Notes: generated by a model from the sequence alone, not told the origin. Shown: positions 52,082 through 61,902, counted from the first letter of the stretch. The stretch is DNA of 64,000 bases from Ruminococcus sp. (GCA_013911065.1 JACERV010000003.1:116935-180934), one strand, 5' to 3'. A program made the numbers and translations.

Positions 52082-52818
52082 CTGGTTTTCAAACATATTC
52101 GTATATTCCCTATTTGAAAATGATATCTGTACTTCACAAAAATCCCTGATATGATTATGGTATATTTTATCTACGAAGTGTGTCATAAGTATGAGGAATT
52201 TACTAAATAGTGCTTTTTAGAAGATAAAGCATAATGCACACAAGACACACCGAGAAAACGCGTGCATAAGTCGTGGTGAAACTGCTATAAAACGAGGGTG
52301 AAATTTGTGAATAACACAAAAACAAGAAAAGTGACAAAAAATATTGCATGTAAATAGCGTGCATGTTACCATAAAACACAAGATATATGAATAAATACAC
52401 GCACTTAAAGGCAGAAAAAAGAAAACGAAATAGATACAATAAGTAATAATAGGCATTGGGATTCAAAATATGGTGAGATAAAAATTATCAGTATCTGGAT
52501 TATCGTCCCGTCTCTTTCCCTGGTAACTGGCATTTGCTAAGAAGGCGGCTCTGGGTTGTCTCAATGTGGATCAGGCCTTTAAGATGATGTCAGGGGCCCT
52601 TTGGAGTTTGATTAAATCAGCGGTACTGATTGATTGGGACGAGAAATAATCTTCAAAGGTAACTTTGTAAATAGTTGAAGTCAGAAAAGATTGATGTCTG
52701 CTGGAAACTTTACAGGTCGGACTTAGTCTTCTCTCTGATTAATGTTGAACCAGATTAAAAAAGATGGTAAGTTAATGGAAAAGAACGCATTTTACGCAAT
52801 AGTGAATATGAGGTGAAT
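52082..52818. other. Gene-poor AT-rich stretch
   Basis: No convincing complete gene is visible. There are small self-complementary segments (for example TGCTTT/AAAGCA at 52211-52231) and many short blocked frames. At 52527-52649 a 40-codon rightward frame without a start (ALGCLNVDQAFKMMSGALW) looks protein-like and may be the tail of a lost gene. The promoter of the sensing operon should lie near the right end, but I could not assign it. Confidence 0.5.
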
Positions 52819-53757
52819 ATGAGTAGAAGGATTACAAGTGGAATCTTGATCCTGGCATTGCTGCTGGTACTTTGTGGCTGCAAGAGTACGCAGGCGGAAG
52901 CAGCTCCTCCGGAGTTGATTATCGGGGTGGTAGCAAAGAGCAACGCTACGGAATACTGGATGTCGGTGCGCTCCGGGATGGAGGCAGCTGCTAAAAGAAA
53001 TGGCTGCAGGATATTATTTTTTGCTCCGGATGCGGAGGAAAGTGCGGAGGCTCAGGAGAAGCTGGCATCGGCTCTGATTAGGCGCCGTGTTGATGTGCTG
53101 GCTGTTTCCCCTATTGATGCTGGTAATGAGCCGGCTTATCTAAAAGAAGCCCGGAAACTGGGAATTCCGGTAATCAGCTATGATTCGGCCTTTGAAAGTG
53201 GAGAGATTGCCTATATAGGTATTGACAATCATCTGGCTGGTTATCAGATGGCGGCCAACCTGGCTAAACGTTTAGAATATCAGGGTGAAATTGGTATTGT
53301 CTCCGGAGAACTGAATCAGATGTGTCATCGAGAGCGGGTCGAAGGTGTCAAAGAATATATTGAAACCGTGCCGGAAATGAAGATTACTTATATCGAAAGT
53401 GGCTATTCCGGTGCTAAAATGTCTGGGGAGAAGTTGGCGCAGTTAAGACGTGAACATCCGGAAGTTAAAGGCCTGGTGGTGACCAGTGCGGTGACGGCAT
53501 TAGGAATTATTGAGAGCTTTGAGGCAGTGGGGCTTAGCATTGTCACCATTGATGTCCAGGAGGACGTTCTCTATGCCCTGAAAAATAAGCATATTGTGGG
53601 GCTGGTAGCCCAATCCGGCTATGATATAGGTTACGAAACGATAAACTATGCCAGAGACCTTAAAGCCGGACGGGAAAAAGAAAAAAACATAATTATTGAG
53701 GCAGAATTTCTAACAGCCGAAAATGTGGAGGATTATCTTGAGAAGCATACGCAGTAA
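52819..53757 (+). CDS. Sensor-type sugar-binding lipoprotein (LacI/RbsB-like fold)
   Basis: The product is 312 residues from the ATG at 52819 (GAGGTG just upstream; a GTG two codons earlier is possible). A lipoprotein signal with lipobox LCGC (Cys21) is followed by a periplasmic-binding-protein type I domain (IIGVVAKSNATEYWMSV near 34, GIPVISYDSAFESG near 114, VTIDVQEDVLYAL near 240). It overlaps the histidine kinase gene and lacks its own permease. It is best read as the extracellular ligand sensor feeding the kinase. It is paralogous to the transport binding protein at 58337. Confidence 0.85.
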   Translation: MSRRITSGILILALLLVLCGCKSTQAEAAPPELIIGVVAKSNATEYWMSVRSGMEAAAKRNGCRILFFAPDAEESAEAQEKLASALIRRRVDVLAVSPIDAGNEPAYLKEARKLGIPVISYDSAFESGEIAYIGIDNHLAGYQMAANLAKRLEYQGEIGIVSGELNQMCHRERVEGVKEYIETVPEMKITYIESGYSGAKMSGEKLAQLRREHPEVKGLVVTSAVTALGIIESFEAVGLSIVTIDVQEDVLYALKNKHIVGLVAQSGYDIGYETINYARDLKAGREKEKNIIIEAEFLTAENVEDYLEKHTQ

Positions 53758-55471
53758 GGTGTTGATTTCTATTTTATTAATTACAGTCATAACGGCCACA
53801 GCGATTACCGGAATCTTTTATGTAAAATCGGCAGCGACAATTGAAGAAAATTACATTTCGTCGAACCAACAGCAGAACCGTCAGATTATTGAAAGCCTGG
53901 ATCAGACGACCCAGGAGGTTTATCAGGTGCTGGTTGAAGCCTCTTGCGATGCGGTGATTAAGGCAAAAATCAAGGAATATACAGCAGAAAAGAAAGATAA
54001 AACCCTAATAGAGATAGTCAGCCTGTTGCAAAATTATAATCAGCGGGATACCGCAATTTCTTCCTTTCATCTGATTATTCCGGACGAACAGGTGCTGGTA
54101 ACCTCTGAGGCATATCCGAAATTTAAAAAGGTTATTGAGCGGCGCAGCATTGAGGCTCTGATTAAGGAAACCAAAGATCAGGCCGGCCCCCTTTTACTGA
54201 ATAACCTGATTAGCGGCCGGCGTCCCCACCTGGCTTTTGCGGAGCCGATTAACGATAATGGGATCGTAGGGTATCTTTGCGCAAATATTGAGGAACGCTA
54301 TCTTTATTATAACTATGTTTCGGAGATGCAAAATGACACCATTAAAGAGGTGATGCTCCTGGACCAGAACAACGAGGTAATAACTGCCGGCGATGACCGC
54401 CAGGAAGAGGCTTTGGCGAGAACCGTAAAAGTGATGAAGGAAAAATTTAAAGCTTCTGATGCGAGCTTACAAGATGTTCGTATTGATGAGGAGACGATTT
54501 ACTTTTATAGCCGTGCTCCATTTTCCGGTTGTGCATTATATATTTCCGTGGATCGGGAGATGGTTCTGGGAGATTTGGCAAAGCTCAGACTTTATTATTT
54601 AGGAATTTTAATGATTTTCTTAATTATTGCCGGGATTTTAGCCAGTTATCTGGCGAGGCTGATCTATAAACCAGTGCAGAATCTGACGAGAACCGTTAAG
54701 CGGGTTTCAGAAGGAGAGCTTTCCACCAGGGCTCAGATTACTTCCCAGGATGAGATGGGAGATTTGGCGATGGAGTTTAACCAGATGCTTAACCAGATTG
54801 AAATCCTGATCAAACAGTTAATCGAGAAAGAGCAGCTGAAAAAGGATGCGGAACTAGAGGCACTGCAGTATCAGGTGACGCCTCATTTTATGTATAATAC
54901 CTTAAATTCCATCAAGTATGCAGCTCTCATTAAGGGAGAGAAGGAACTGGCGGATTTAATCGAGAACTTTGTTGAACTGCTGCAGGCCAGCATCAGCAAA
55001 AAGGGGGCGTTTCTGACGGTCTCGGAAGAAGTACACATTTTGCAGAACTATGTACGCTTACAGGAATTTAGGAGCAACACTGCGATAAAGGTCATCTATG
55101 AGATTGAGCCTGCTGCAAGTAATTGCTTGCTTCCCCGGCTGATTTTACAGCCGATTGTAGAAAACGCCATATTACACGGGATTGACATCAAAAAAGGGGA
55201 TAGTTTAATTCTGATTTCTGCTGTTGTTTCCGGGGAAAAGCTTGAAATTGAAATTAAGGATAATGGACGGGGGATGAGCGAGGAGCAGATCAGGACGCTT
55301 TTAAACAGTCAAGCGAAAAAGACCAAAGGTTTTACCGCCGTGGGAATTCCAAACGTGCGGGACCGGCTGGCATTATACTACGGTGAAAAATCCCGGTTAC
55401 GCTATGTCAGCAGTGACCAGGGGACGACGGTGATGATTTATTTACCAGCAACTTATGACGAAAAGGAGTAA
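53738..55471 (+). CDS. YesM-type sensor histidine kinase
   Basis: The start chosen is the TTG at 53738, with GGAGG 6 bases upstream; the ATG at 53723 has no ribosome site. The product is 577 residues. TM1 is at about 8-30, an extracellular dCache-like domain at about 31-280, TM2 at about 285-307, HAMP at about 308-365, and the His_kinase motif is TPHFMYNTLNSIKYAAL (His383). The ATPase domain has ILQPIVENAILHGI (about 470) and DNGRGMSEEQ. It overlaps the preceding lipoprotein gene by 20 bases. It probably signals to the next gene in response to the binding protein. Confidence 0.92.
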   Translation: MRSIRSKVLISILLITVITATAITGIFYVKSAATIEENYISSNQQQNRQIIESLDQTTQEVYQVLVEASCDAVIKAKIKEYTAEKKDKTLIEIVSLLQNYNQRDTAISSFHLIIPDEQVLVTSEAYPKFKKVIERRSIEALIKETKDQAGPLLLNNLISGRRPHLAFAEPINDNGIVGYLCANIEERYLYYNYVSEMQNDTIKEVMLLDQNNEVITAGDDRQEEALARTVKVMKEKFKASDASLQDVRIDEETIYFYSRAPFSGCALYISVDREMVLGDLAKLRLYYLGILMIFLIIAGILASYLARLIYKPVQNLTRTVKRVSEGELSTRAQITSQDEMGDLAMEFNQMLNQIEILIKQLIEKEQLKKDAELEALQYQVTPHFMYNTLNSIKYAALIKGEKELADLIENFVELLQASISKKGAFLTVSEEVHILQNYVRLQEFRSNTAIKVIYEIEPAASNCLLPRLILQPIVENAILHGIDIKKGDSLILISAVVSGEKLEIEIKDNGRGMSEEQIRTLLNSQAKKTKGFTAVGIPNVRDRLALYYGEKSRLRYVSSDQGTTVMIYLPATYDEKE

Positions 55472-55480
55472 TGTAAAGGG

Positions 55481-57058
55481 ATGTTAAAGACATTATTGGT
55501 TGACGATGATTATCTGGTACGGAGTTATTTGAAAATCCTGCCGGCCTGGGAAGAGGCTGGGTTTGAAATTGCAGCCGACGTAAGAGACGGTGAAGAGGCT
55601 CTTAAGGTGCTGGAAGAAATAGAGATAGACCTGATCGTAACGGATATTACCATGCCTTTGATGGATGGCATTGAATTGATTCGCAAGATTCGCCGTAAAG
55701 ATAAAAACACATATATTATCGTACTTAGCTGCCACGATGATTTTGAATATGTCAAAGAAGCAATGAAATTAGGTGCGGATGAATATGTTCTTAAAAATAT
55801 GTTGGAGGATAATACTTTAAGGCCGGTTTTATTTCAGGCTAAGGAAAAGATTTGCCACCAGCAAAAGGAGACAATAGAAACTTCAGGAGATCAGAGGTCT
55901 GTGCTTTTAAATGACAATTCAGAGTTTCTCTTTTTTAATAAAGCACTGTCAGGGGGGACTGGTGACAAGGAGACTGAGGAATTACGGCAAAATGTGGGGA
56001 TTCCTTTTTCTTTTCATAATTGTGCGGTAGTCAGTATAGTAATCGAAGGTGCAGGTGAGCATGAGGAGCAGTGGTTTGACCTGGAAATGGAACAGTATTT
56101 CCAGAAGTTTCGCAACCGGCTTTATGAGGCTTTGACAAAGTCTCAGGGGACGGCCGACTTTTCCGGAGAAATTGTCTATCTGGGGATGGGAACCTTTTGC
56201 TGCTTTTTAGACTTATCAGAAGAATGTAAAAATAGTGTTATGAGGCAGCGCCTCATCCAGACTGCTACCTCATGCTTTCACTTTTGCCGTAATGAGCCCT
56301 ACTCCTTTAGTCTGGGAGCCAGCAGCGTCTGCCTGGGAGCTAAAGCTCTGAGGCAGGCCTACCAACAATCTCGGGAGGCGCTTAAAGCTGGGTTTTACGA
56401 AGAGAAGCAGATTCTTTATTATGACAGCGAACGAGAGGTTTCTAAAGAATTGCCGGAGAAGGCCAGAAAGCTTTTGAGGCAGGCGGAGAGCCTGATGTAT
56501 AAAGGGGGAAAAGAAACCTTTATCAGTGCTTGTCTCGACGTTTGTAAAGTCTTTGAGGAAGAGCGGACTGCAGGGAAATTGGTAGTACAGTGGCTGCAGA
56601 CCTTAGAGGAGCTGCTGGGCAGGGATAAGCATGATTACCGTCCGATCCGGAAGCTGCAGCATGTATATGAAGTCTTAAACCAATTGTTGGAAGAAGAGTC
56701 AGAGGATAACCAGGCGGTGATTCCGGCACAGGTTAACGAAGCAATACGAGTGGCGGCTGAGTTTGCCCGGCGTCATTACCATGAGCATATAGGGCTTAGT
56801 GAGGCAGCTGAGGCGGCGGGGGTAAATGCCTCGTATTTAAGCTATATCTTCTCTCAGGAAATAGGTGTGGGCTTTTCAGCCTTTTTACTGAATCAACGGA
56901 TCAGCCAGGCGAAAAAGCTTCTGGTAAAGACCGGGCTTAGTATTAAAGAAGTTGCTGTCAAGACGGGATTTAATGATTGTCAATATTTTTCCAAAACTTT
57001 TAAAAAACAGACTGGGCTCAGTCCGGTGCGTTATAGGCAAAATGCCCAGAAAAATTAA
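55481..57058 (+). CDS. YesN-type response regulator (receiver plus AraC)
   Basis: The product is 525 residues. The receiver (about 1-120) has LLVDDDYLVRS and the phosphoacceptor VTDITMPLMDG (Asp55). A roughly 280-residue middle region is typical of YesN-like proteins. The C-terminal AraC-type double HTH (about 420-522) has ASYLSYIFSQEIGVGFSAFL and KEVAVKTGFNDCQYFSKTFK. AAAAGGAG lies upstream. It very likely activates the sugar/inositol transport operon that begins 240 bases downstream. Confidence 0.93.
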   Translation: MLKTLLVDDDYLVRSYLKILPAWEEAGFEIAADVRDGEEALKVLEEIEIDLIVTDITMPLMDGIELIRKIRRKDKNTYIIVLSCHDDFEYVKEAMKLGADEYVLKNMLEDNTLRPVLFQAKEKICHQQKETIETSGDQRSVLLNDNSEFLFFNKALSGGTGDKETEELRQNVGIPFSFHNCAVVSIVIEGAGEHEEQWFDLEMEQYFQKFRNRLYEALTKSQGTADFSGEIVYLGMGTFCCFLDLSEECKNSVMRQRLIQTATSCFHFCRNEPYSFSLGASSVCLGAKALRQAYQQSREALKAGFYEEKQILYYDSEREVSKELPEKARKLLRQAESLMYKGGKETFISACLDVCKVFEEERTAGKLVVQWLQTLEELLGRDKHDYRPIRKLQHVYEVLNQLLEEESEDNQAVIPAQVNEAIRVAAEFARRHYHEHIGLSEAAEAAGVNASYLSYIFSQEIGVGFSAFLLNQRISQAKKLLVKTGLSIKEVAVKTGFNDCQYFSKTFKKQTGLSPVRYRQNAQKN

Positions 57059-57068
57059 TGGAAGTTTA

Positions 57069-57105
57069 AAAGAGAACATGTACTCAGGTAGATGTTCTTT
57101 TTTTT
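57069..57105 (+). terminator. Terminator of the sensing operon
   Basis: AGAACAT (57073-57079) pairs with ATGTTCT (57092-57098) and is followed by a run of T. It separates sensor and transport units. Confidence 0.8.
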
Positions 57106-57116
57106 GCGCGCGAACC

Positions 57117-57145
57117 ATGAGAAACTCGCATAGCGTGTTTCTCAT
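57117..57145. repeat. Palindromic element between sensing and transport operons
   Basis: ATGAGAAAC (57117-57125) pairs exactly with GTTTCTCAT (57137-57145), with inner CGC/GCG and a 3-base loop. There is no U-tract. It resembles a small REP-like palindrome and could instead be an operator for the AraC regulator. Confidence 0.5.
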
Positions 57146-57189
57146 GACTGTCCAAAAATATTACCTAAAAATAAGACAAGGATTTTGGC

Positions 57190-57217
57190 TTGCACGAAAT
57201 AATCCAAAGAATATACC
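57190..57217 (+). promoter_or_regulatory. Weak candidate promoter of the sugar/inositol operon
   Basis: TTGCAC (57190-57195), 16 bases, TATACC (57212-57217). Weak hexamers would suit activation by the YesN-type regulator. Other AT-rich -10 candidates exist between 57240 and 57270. Confidence 0.25.
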
Positions 57218-57298
57218 CGCAAATCAAAAAAAATCCGAGTATAAAATGGATAATTATCCTGCTATATTGAAAACAAAGTAAGGAAAAGGAGGAACGGA

Positions 57299-58324
57299 AT
57301 GAAAAAGATTCGAATTGGTTCAATTGGTTTGGGTCGATTGGGCTATGAGCATGCCGTGAACATTGCCACCAGGGTTTCTGGGGCTGAGCTTAAAGCGTTG
57401 TGCGATGTAGACAAAGAAAAGCTAAGAGACGTAGCCGGGCAGTTGGGAGTTGAACAAACCTATGAGGATTACGAGCAGATGTGTAAAAGCCCTGAACTTG
57501 ATGCTATCTGTATTGTTTCACCCTCAGCTATGCACACGGAGCACATTCAAATCGCTCTTGAGAATGGGAAGCATGTTTTCTGTGAAAAACCCCTTGATAC
57601 AACGGTAGAAAAGTGCAGGGAAGCAGAGCGGATTGTAGCAGGCTATCCGGAGCAGGTATTTATGCTGGGTTTTATGCGGCGTTATGATTATTCCTACCGC
57701 AAAGCTAAAGAAAAAATTGAACGGGGTGACATTGGAAGAATCGTTTTAATCAGAGCTTATACTCAGGATCCCATAGCAACGATTGAAAGCACTCTTAAAT
57801 TTGCTCCCCATAGTGGAGGACAGTTTTTGGATATGTGCGTTCACGATATTGATTTATGCAACTGGTTCACAGGTGGTCAAAAACCTAAGGAATTATGGGC
57901 GGTTGGCGGTTGTTTTGCTTATCCCCAGTACCGGGAATGGAACGATGGAGATAATGTAAGCTGCCTGATTCAATACGAAGATGAAACTATGGCTTTCTTA
58001 TTTGCCGGACGGGCAGCTGCCCATGGCTGCAATGTGGAGACAGAAATTATCGGTACCAAGGGCACTCTTAGGATTGGCTCGGTGGGAACAGATAGTATGC
58101 TGGAGGTGTTAAACGAAAACGGCGTATGCCGGGAGTGCCATCCTGATTTTATGTACCGCTGGCATGATGCTTATATCGCTGAAATGGAAGAGTTTGTTAG
58201 TTGCATTCGAGGAGGCCGAAAGCCGGGGGTTACCGTCTATGATGGCACACTGGCCTCGGAAACCGCTTACCGGTGCAAGGAATCATTTGAAACAGGAAAA
58301 AAGTTGTCATTTAGGGAAGGTTAA
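57299..58324 (+). CDS. Gfo/Idh/MocA-family oxidoreductase, first copy
   Basis: The product is 341 residues. The N-terminal Rossmann fold is IGSIGLGRLGYEHA (about 6-19), the CEKPLDT motif is about 97-103 and the catalytic-type HDIDLCNW is about 181-188. It belongs to the inositol dehydrogenase/sugar dehydrogenase superfamily that oxidises cyclitols or sugars with NAD(P). GGAGG precedes the ATG. It is the first gene of a six-gene operon with ABC transporter genes and an IolE-like gene, so a cyclitol substrate (for example myo- or scyllo-inositol) is plausible. Confidence 0.87.
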   Translation: MKKIRIGSIGLGRLGYEHAVNIATRVSGAELKALCDVDKEKLRDVAGQLGVEQTYEDYEQMCKSPELDAICIVSPSAMHTEHIQIALENGKHVFCEKPLDTTVEKCREAERIVAGYPEQVFMLGFMRRYDYSYRKAKEKIERGDIGRIVLIRAYTQDPIATIESTLKFAPHSGGQFLDMCVHDIDLCNWFTGGQKPKELWAVGGCFAYPQYREWNDGDNVSCLIQYEDETMAFLFAGRAAAHGCNVETEIIGTKGTLRIGSVGTDSMLEVLNENGVCRECHPDFMYRWHDAYIAEMEEFVSCIRGGRKPGVTVYDGTLASETAYRCKESFETGKKLSFREG

Positions 58325-58336
58325 AGGGAGAAGAAG

Positions 58337-59368
58337 ATGAAAAAAAGAATTTTAGCAGTTTTAATGGTGATGGTGATGAGTTCGGCGTTAGCAGCATGCG
58401 GCGGCGGTGATAAAAAGAGCGATGCCGGTGACAGCGGAAGCAAAACTGACGGGAATAATGAACAGGCCCAAAGTGACGGGGATTTAGCCGTTAATGTTAT
58501 ATTAAAGACCACTGCATCTGAATACTGGGGCTATGTAGTTGCAGGATGTGAAGCCTATGGAAAAGATCATCCGGAGGTTAAGGTAAATATTCAGGGAGCT
58601 TCTTCGGAGACTGCCTATGATGAACAGTTAAATATTATTGAAACCAATCTGGCATCGGGCCAATATGACGGTTATGTCATCGCACCGCTGCAGGCTGATA
58701 TGGTAGTAAAACAAATTGCCGGTGAGCAAAAGCCGATTATTGCCGTTGACACGGACATCGATGCGCCGGAAGTCCTTTCCTTTGTCGGAACCGGTAATGA
58801 AACTGCTGCATATGAAGGCGGGAAAGTAGCGGTAGAAATGGCAAAAGAAGCTGGCTGGAAAGAGCTTAAAGCAATTTCTATTTCTGGAGTTGAAGGTGAC
58901 TCTACGGCAACAGCAAGACTTACAGGCTATGAAAAAGGGATAACAGAAGCCGGTGGTGAATTCCTTAAAGATGAAATCCAGTATGCTGACGCTGTTGCGG
59001 ATAAAGCCTATGCCAGCATGGAAGCTGTTATACAAAATCACCCGGAAGGGATTGCAATGATCGTATGTAATAATGATGATATGGCTATCGCGGCTGCCAG
59101 AGCTGCTGCCGGTAATAAAGCTTATGAAAACACTATTTTTGTGGGATTTGACGGCATTCAGTCTGCCTGCAAAGCAATTTTGGATGGTGAGGAGACGATG
59201 TCAATCGCTCAGAATGCTTACGAGATGGGATACAAAGCCGTTGAAGCTTGTGTGGAAGCTATTAATGGTGGAAAGGTTGATGAGTTTGTCGATTCCGGAA
59301 GTATAATCGTTAATAAAGACAATGCGCAGGAACAACTGGACAACTTAAAGTCTTATCTGGGGCAATAG
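58337..59368 (+). CDS. ABC transporter sugar-binding lipoprotein
   Basis: The product is 343 residues. It has a lipoprotein signal with lipobox LAAC (Cys21) and a Gly/Ser/Asp-rich linker (about 22-50), then a type I periplasmic-binding domain with VILKTTASEYWGYVVAG (about 54-70), IVCNNDDMAIAAARAA and VGFDGIQSACKAIL. It belongs to the ribose/galactose/inositol-type cluster of ABC transporters. It shares the (A/S)-x-EYW ligand-pocket segment with the sensor lipoprotein at 52819. Confidence 0.92.
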   Translation: MKKRILAVLMVMVMSSALAACGGGDKKSDAGDSGSKTDGNNEQAQSDGDLAVNVILKTTASEYWGYVVAGCEAYGKDHPEVKVNIQGASSETAYDEQLNIIETNLASGQYDGYVIAPLQADMVVKQIAGEQKPIIAVDTDIDAPEVLSFVGTGNETAAYEGGKVAVEMAKEAGWKELKAISISGVEGDSTATARLTGYEKGITEAGGEFLKDEIQYADAVADKAYASMEAVIQNHPEGIAMIVCNNDDMAIAAARAAAGNKAYENTIFVGFDGIQSACKAILDGEETMSIAQNAYEMGYKAVEACVEAINGGKVDEFVDSGSIIVNKDNAQEQLDNLKSYLGQ

Positions 59369-59396
59369 TTAAGGCTCCGAGGTAAGGAGGAAAAGA

Positions 59397-60902
59397 ATGA
59401 GTAATTATGTAGTAGAACTAAAACATGTCACTAAGCGCTTTCCAGGAGTAGTGGCCCTTAAAGATATGGGGATTCAAATTAAGCCCGGGGAAATACACGG
59501 ATTAATCGGAGAAAATGGGGCGGGAAAATCTACTCTGATTAAGGTCTTAACCGGGGTGCATCAGGCGGAAGAAGGACAGATTTTTATCAGCGGAAAGGAA
59601 GAAAAATTTCGCAATCCCAACGATTCCGCAGCGGCCGGAGTGGCTTGTGTCTATCAGGAGCTTAATATTGAGAAGTTGTTAAGCATTACCGATAATATCT
59701 TTATGAATAAATGGATCAAAAAAAAGTCCGGTTTGCTGGATTATGGAACGATGAACAAAAAAGCCAAAGAAGTAATGGCGTCTTTAGGGGTCGATGTCGA
59801 CCCCTCAAAGGCAGCCGGCAGTTTCGGGATGGGTGTTCAGCAGATGATTGAGATTGCCAAGGCGATTTTAATTGATGCCAAGATGATTATCATGGACGAA
59901 CCGACATCCTCTTTGGGCGAAAAGGAAGTCGAACTGCTGATGACAATTTGCCGTAAATTGAAAAGTCAGAATATCGCCATTTTATTTGTCTCTCACAAGC
60001 TGGAAGAATTATTCGAACTCTGTGACCGGGTAACGGTAATGCGCGACGGTGAGCATATCTGGACCAAAGAAATCAGTGAAACCAATAACGATGACCTGAT
60101 TACCGGCATGGTAGGGCGTTCTATGGAGCAGTTATTTGTAAAAGACCCGACTAAGCGGGGAGAATGTGCCTTGAAAGTGGAGCACCTGGAAGAAGGCGGT
60201 GTCTTTCACGATGTCAGTTTTGAAGCTTATAATGGTCAGATTCTGGGCTTCGCCGGGTTAGTTGGAGCCGGGCGCACTGAATTAATGCGGGCCATTTTTG
60301 GAGCAGACCCCATTGATGGGGGAAAGATTTATATTAAAGGAAAAGAAGTGAAAATTAAGAATCCCCGTCAGGCAATCAGAAATGGTATAGCCTTTTTAAC
60401 GGAAGACCGTAAAGGACAGGGGTTGATTCTGGGAAATACTGTTCAAACCAATTTGATTTTGGCAAATTTAAAAGGCTATTGTAAAGGTCTTTTTATCAAT
60501 GATAAAAAAGTGGAAGAAGTGGGAGCGGAAAATCTTAAGTCGCTGCGGATTAAGACTCCTTCCCAGCAGGAAATTGTGGGTCAGTTATCCGGCGGAAATC
60601 AGCAGAAGGTGGTTATCGGCAAATGGATAAACTGTGATGCCGATATCTATATTTTTGATGAACCAACCAGGGGTATTGACGTCGGCGCCAAGGTGGAAGT
60701 CTACAATGTAATGAATAATCTGGTAAAATCCGGAAAATGTGTGATTATGATTTCCTCAGAAATGCCGGAAATACTAGGCATGTCTGATCGTGTTATCGTC
60801 ATGCGGGGGGGACGCATCATGGCCACAATTACTCAGGAAAGTGAAACATTTAATCAGGAGGATATTATGAAAGCTGCTTGGGGAGGAAAAATCGATGAAT
60901 AA
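59397..60902 (+). CDS. Sugar ABC transporter ATP-binding protein (RbsA/MglA type)
   Basis: The product is 501 residues with two nucleotide-binding domains, as usual for this family. The first has GENGAGKST (about 38-46) and MDEPTSSLG (about 164). The second has a degenerate P-loop, GLVGAGRTEL (about 287), with LSGGNQQKVVIGKW (about 398) and FDEPTRGID (about 420). It energises import together with the permease. Its end overlaps the permease start by 8 bases. Confidence 0.95.
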   Translation: MSNYVVELKHVTKRFPGVVALKDMGIQIKPGEIHGLIGENGAGKSTLIKVLTGVHQAEEGQIFISGKEEKFRNPNDSAAAGVACVYQELNIEKLLSITDNIFMNKWIKKKSGLLDYGTMNKKAKEVMASLGVDVDPSKAAGSFGMGVQQMIEIAKAILIDAKMIIMDEPTSSLGEKEVELLMTICRKLKSQNIAILFVSHKLEELFELCDRVTVMRDGEHIWTKEISETNNDDLITGMVGRSMEQLFVKDPTKRGECALKVEHLEEGGVFHDVSFEAYNGQILGFAGLVGAGRTELMRAIFGADPIDGGKIYIKGKEVKIKNPRQAIRNGIAFLTEDRKGQGLILGNTVQTNLILANLKGYCKGLFINDKKVEEVGAENLKSLRIKTPSQQEIVGQLSGGNQQKVVIGKWINCDADIYIFDEPTRGIDVGAKVEVYNVMNNLVKSGKCVIMISSEMPEILGMSDRVIVMRGGRIMATITQESETFNQEDIMKAAWGGKIDE

Positions 60903-61902
60903 AGGAAAATTAAAGTCAAAAAGTAAATTTGCAGACCGGTTGGGGACTTTAGGAGCGCTGCTGGTACTATGCATCATCCTGTCATTTGCCTCAAACAACT
61001 TTTTAACCCAGTCGAATATCATGAATATTTTTAAGCAAACTTCGGTAAATGCTTTGATTTCTACCGGGATGCTGGTTTGCCTGATTACTGCAGGGATTGA
61101 CTTGTCAGTAGGAGCTAATGCCATATTCTGTACTTGTATGATGGGGATGCTGTTACAAAAGGGTGTTACCAATCCTTTTATTATGATTTTGGTGGGAATC
61201 CTTTCAGGAGTACTGGTGGGATTTGTCAACGGAACGCTGTTAACGAGACTGCATTTGCCTCATCCCTTTGTTTCAACTCTGGGTATGAAAAATGTGCTGT
61301 GGGGACTTGCTCTGTTAGTGGTAAATTCCCAGATTGTTTCTGGATTTCCCACTCAGGTGACCTGGCTGGGTTCGGCAGTCCTGCCAGCCGGAATTCCGGT
61401 ATTGGGGGGATTTCCGATTAGCTTTATTTTAGTAATCGTAATCTTTGTACTTATGGATGTATTCTTATCCAGAACAACCTTGGGACGTTCTATTTACTGT
61501 GTCGGCGGAAATCCGGAGGCTGCCCGGCTTTCAGGAATTCAATCAGCCAATGTCCTAACCTTTTGTTATATGTTATCCGGTCTTATGTCAGCTCTGGCGG
61601 CCATCGTTTTAATCGGCCGGGGCGGTATTGCCAACGGAGCAAATGCGATTCAGCCTTATGATACGGATGCTATTGCCGCTTGTATTATTGGAGGAGCTTC
61701 CTTCATGGGCGGGAAAGGAACCATGAGCGGAACTCTGATTGGTGCGTTAATTATTACCGTAATCCGTAATGGTCTGCAGCTTCTGAGTGTATCCACAGCG
61801 GTACAGAACATTGTGATAGGCCTGGTAATCATCCTGGCAGTGCTGCTTGATGTTACCCGGGAAAGAATGGATGCAAAAGCCCGTAGATTAGCAACTCAAT
61901 AA
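60895..61902 (+). CDS. Sugar ABC transporter permease (RbsC type)
   Basis: The product is 335 residues with about eight to ten membrane helices. Family motifs are ITAGIDLSVGA (about 62-72), the VGGNPEAARLSGI loop (about 203-215) and GGASFMGGKGTMSGTLIGA (about 264-282). It is a single permease gene and probably works as a homodimer. It is translationally coupled to the ATPase gene (ATGAATAA overlap). Confidence 0.95.
   Translation: MNKGKLKSKSKFADRLGTLGALLVLCIILSFASNNFLTQSNIMNIFKQTSVNALISTGMLVCLITAGIDLSVGANAIFCTCMMGMLLQKGVTNPFIMILVGILSGVLVGFVNGTLLTRLHLPHPFVSTLGMKNVLWGLALLVVNSQIVSGFPTQVTWLGSAVLPAGIPVLGGFPISFILVIVIFVLMDVFLSRTTLGRSIYCVGGNPEAARLSGIQSANVLTFCYMLSGLMSALAAIVLIGRGGIANGANAIQPYDTDAIAACIIGGASFMGGKGTMSGTLIGALIITVIRNGLQLLSVSTAVQNIVIGLVIILAVLLDVTRERMDAKARRLATQ

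Noticed and set aside
52306..52314. DnaA box (TTATTCACA on the minus strand), hence an origin
   Set aside because: It is a single imperfect site with no dnaA/dnaN genes or box cluster nearby.
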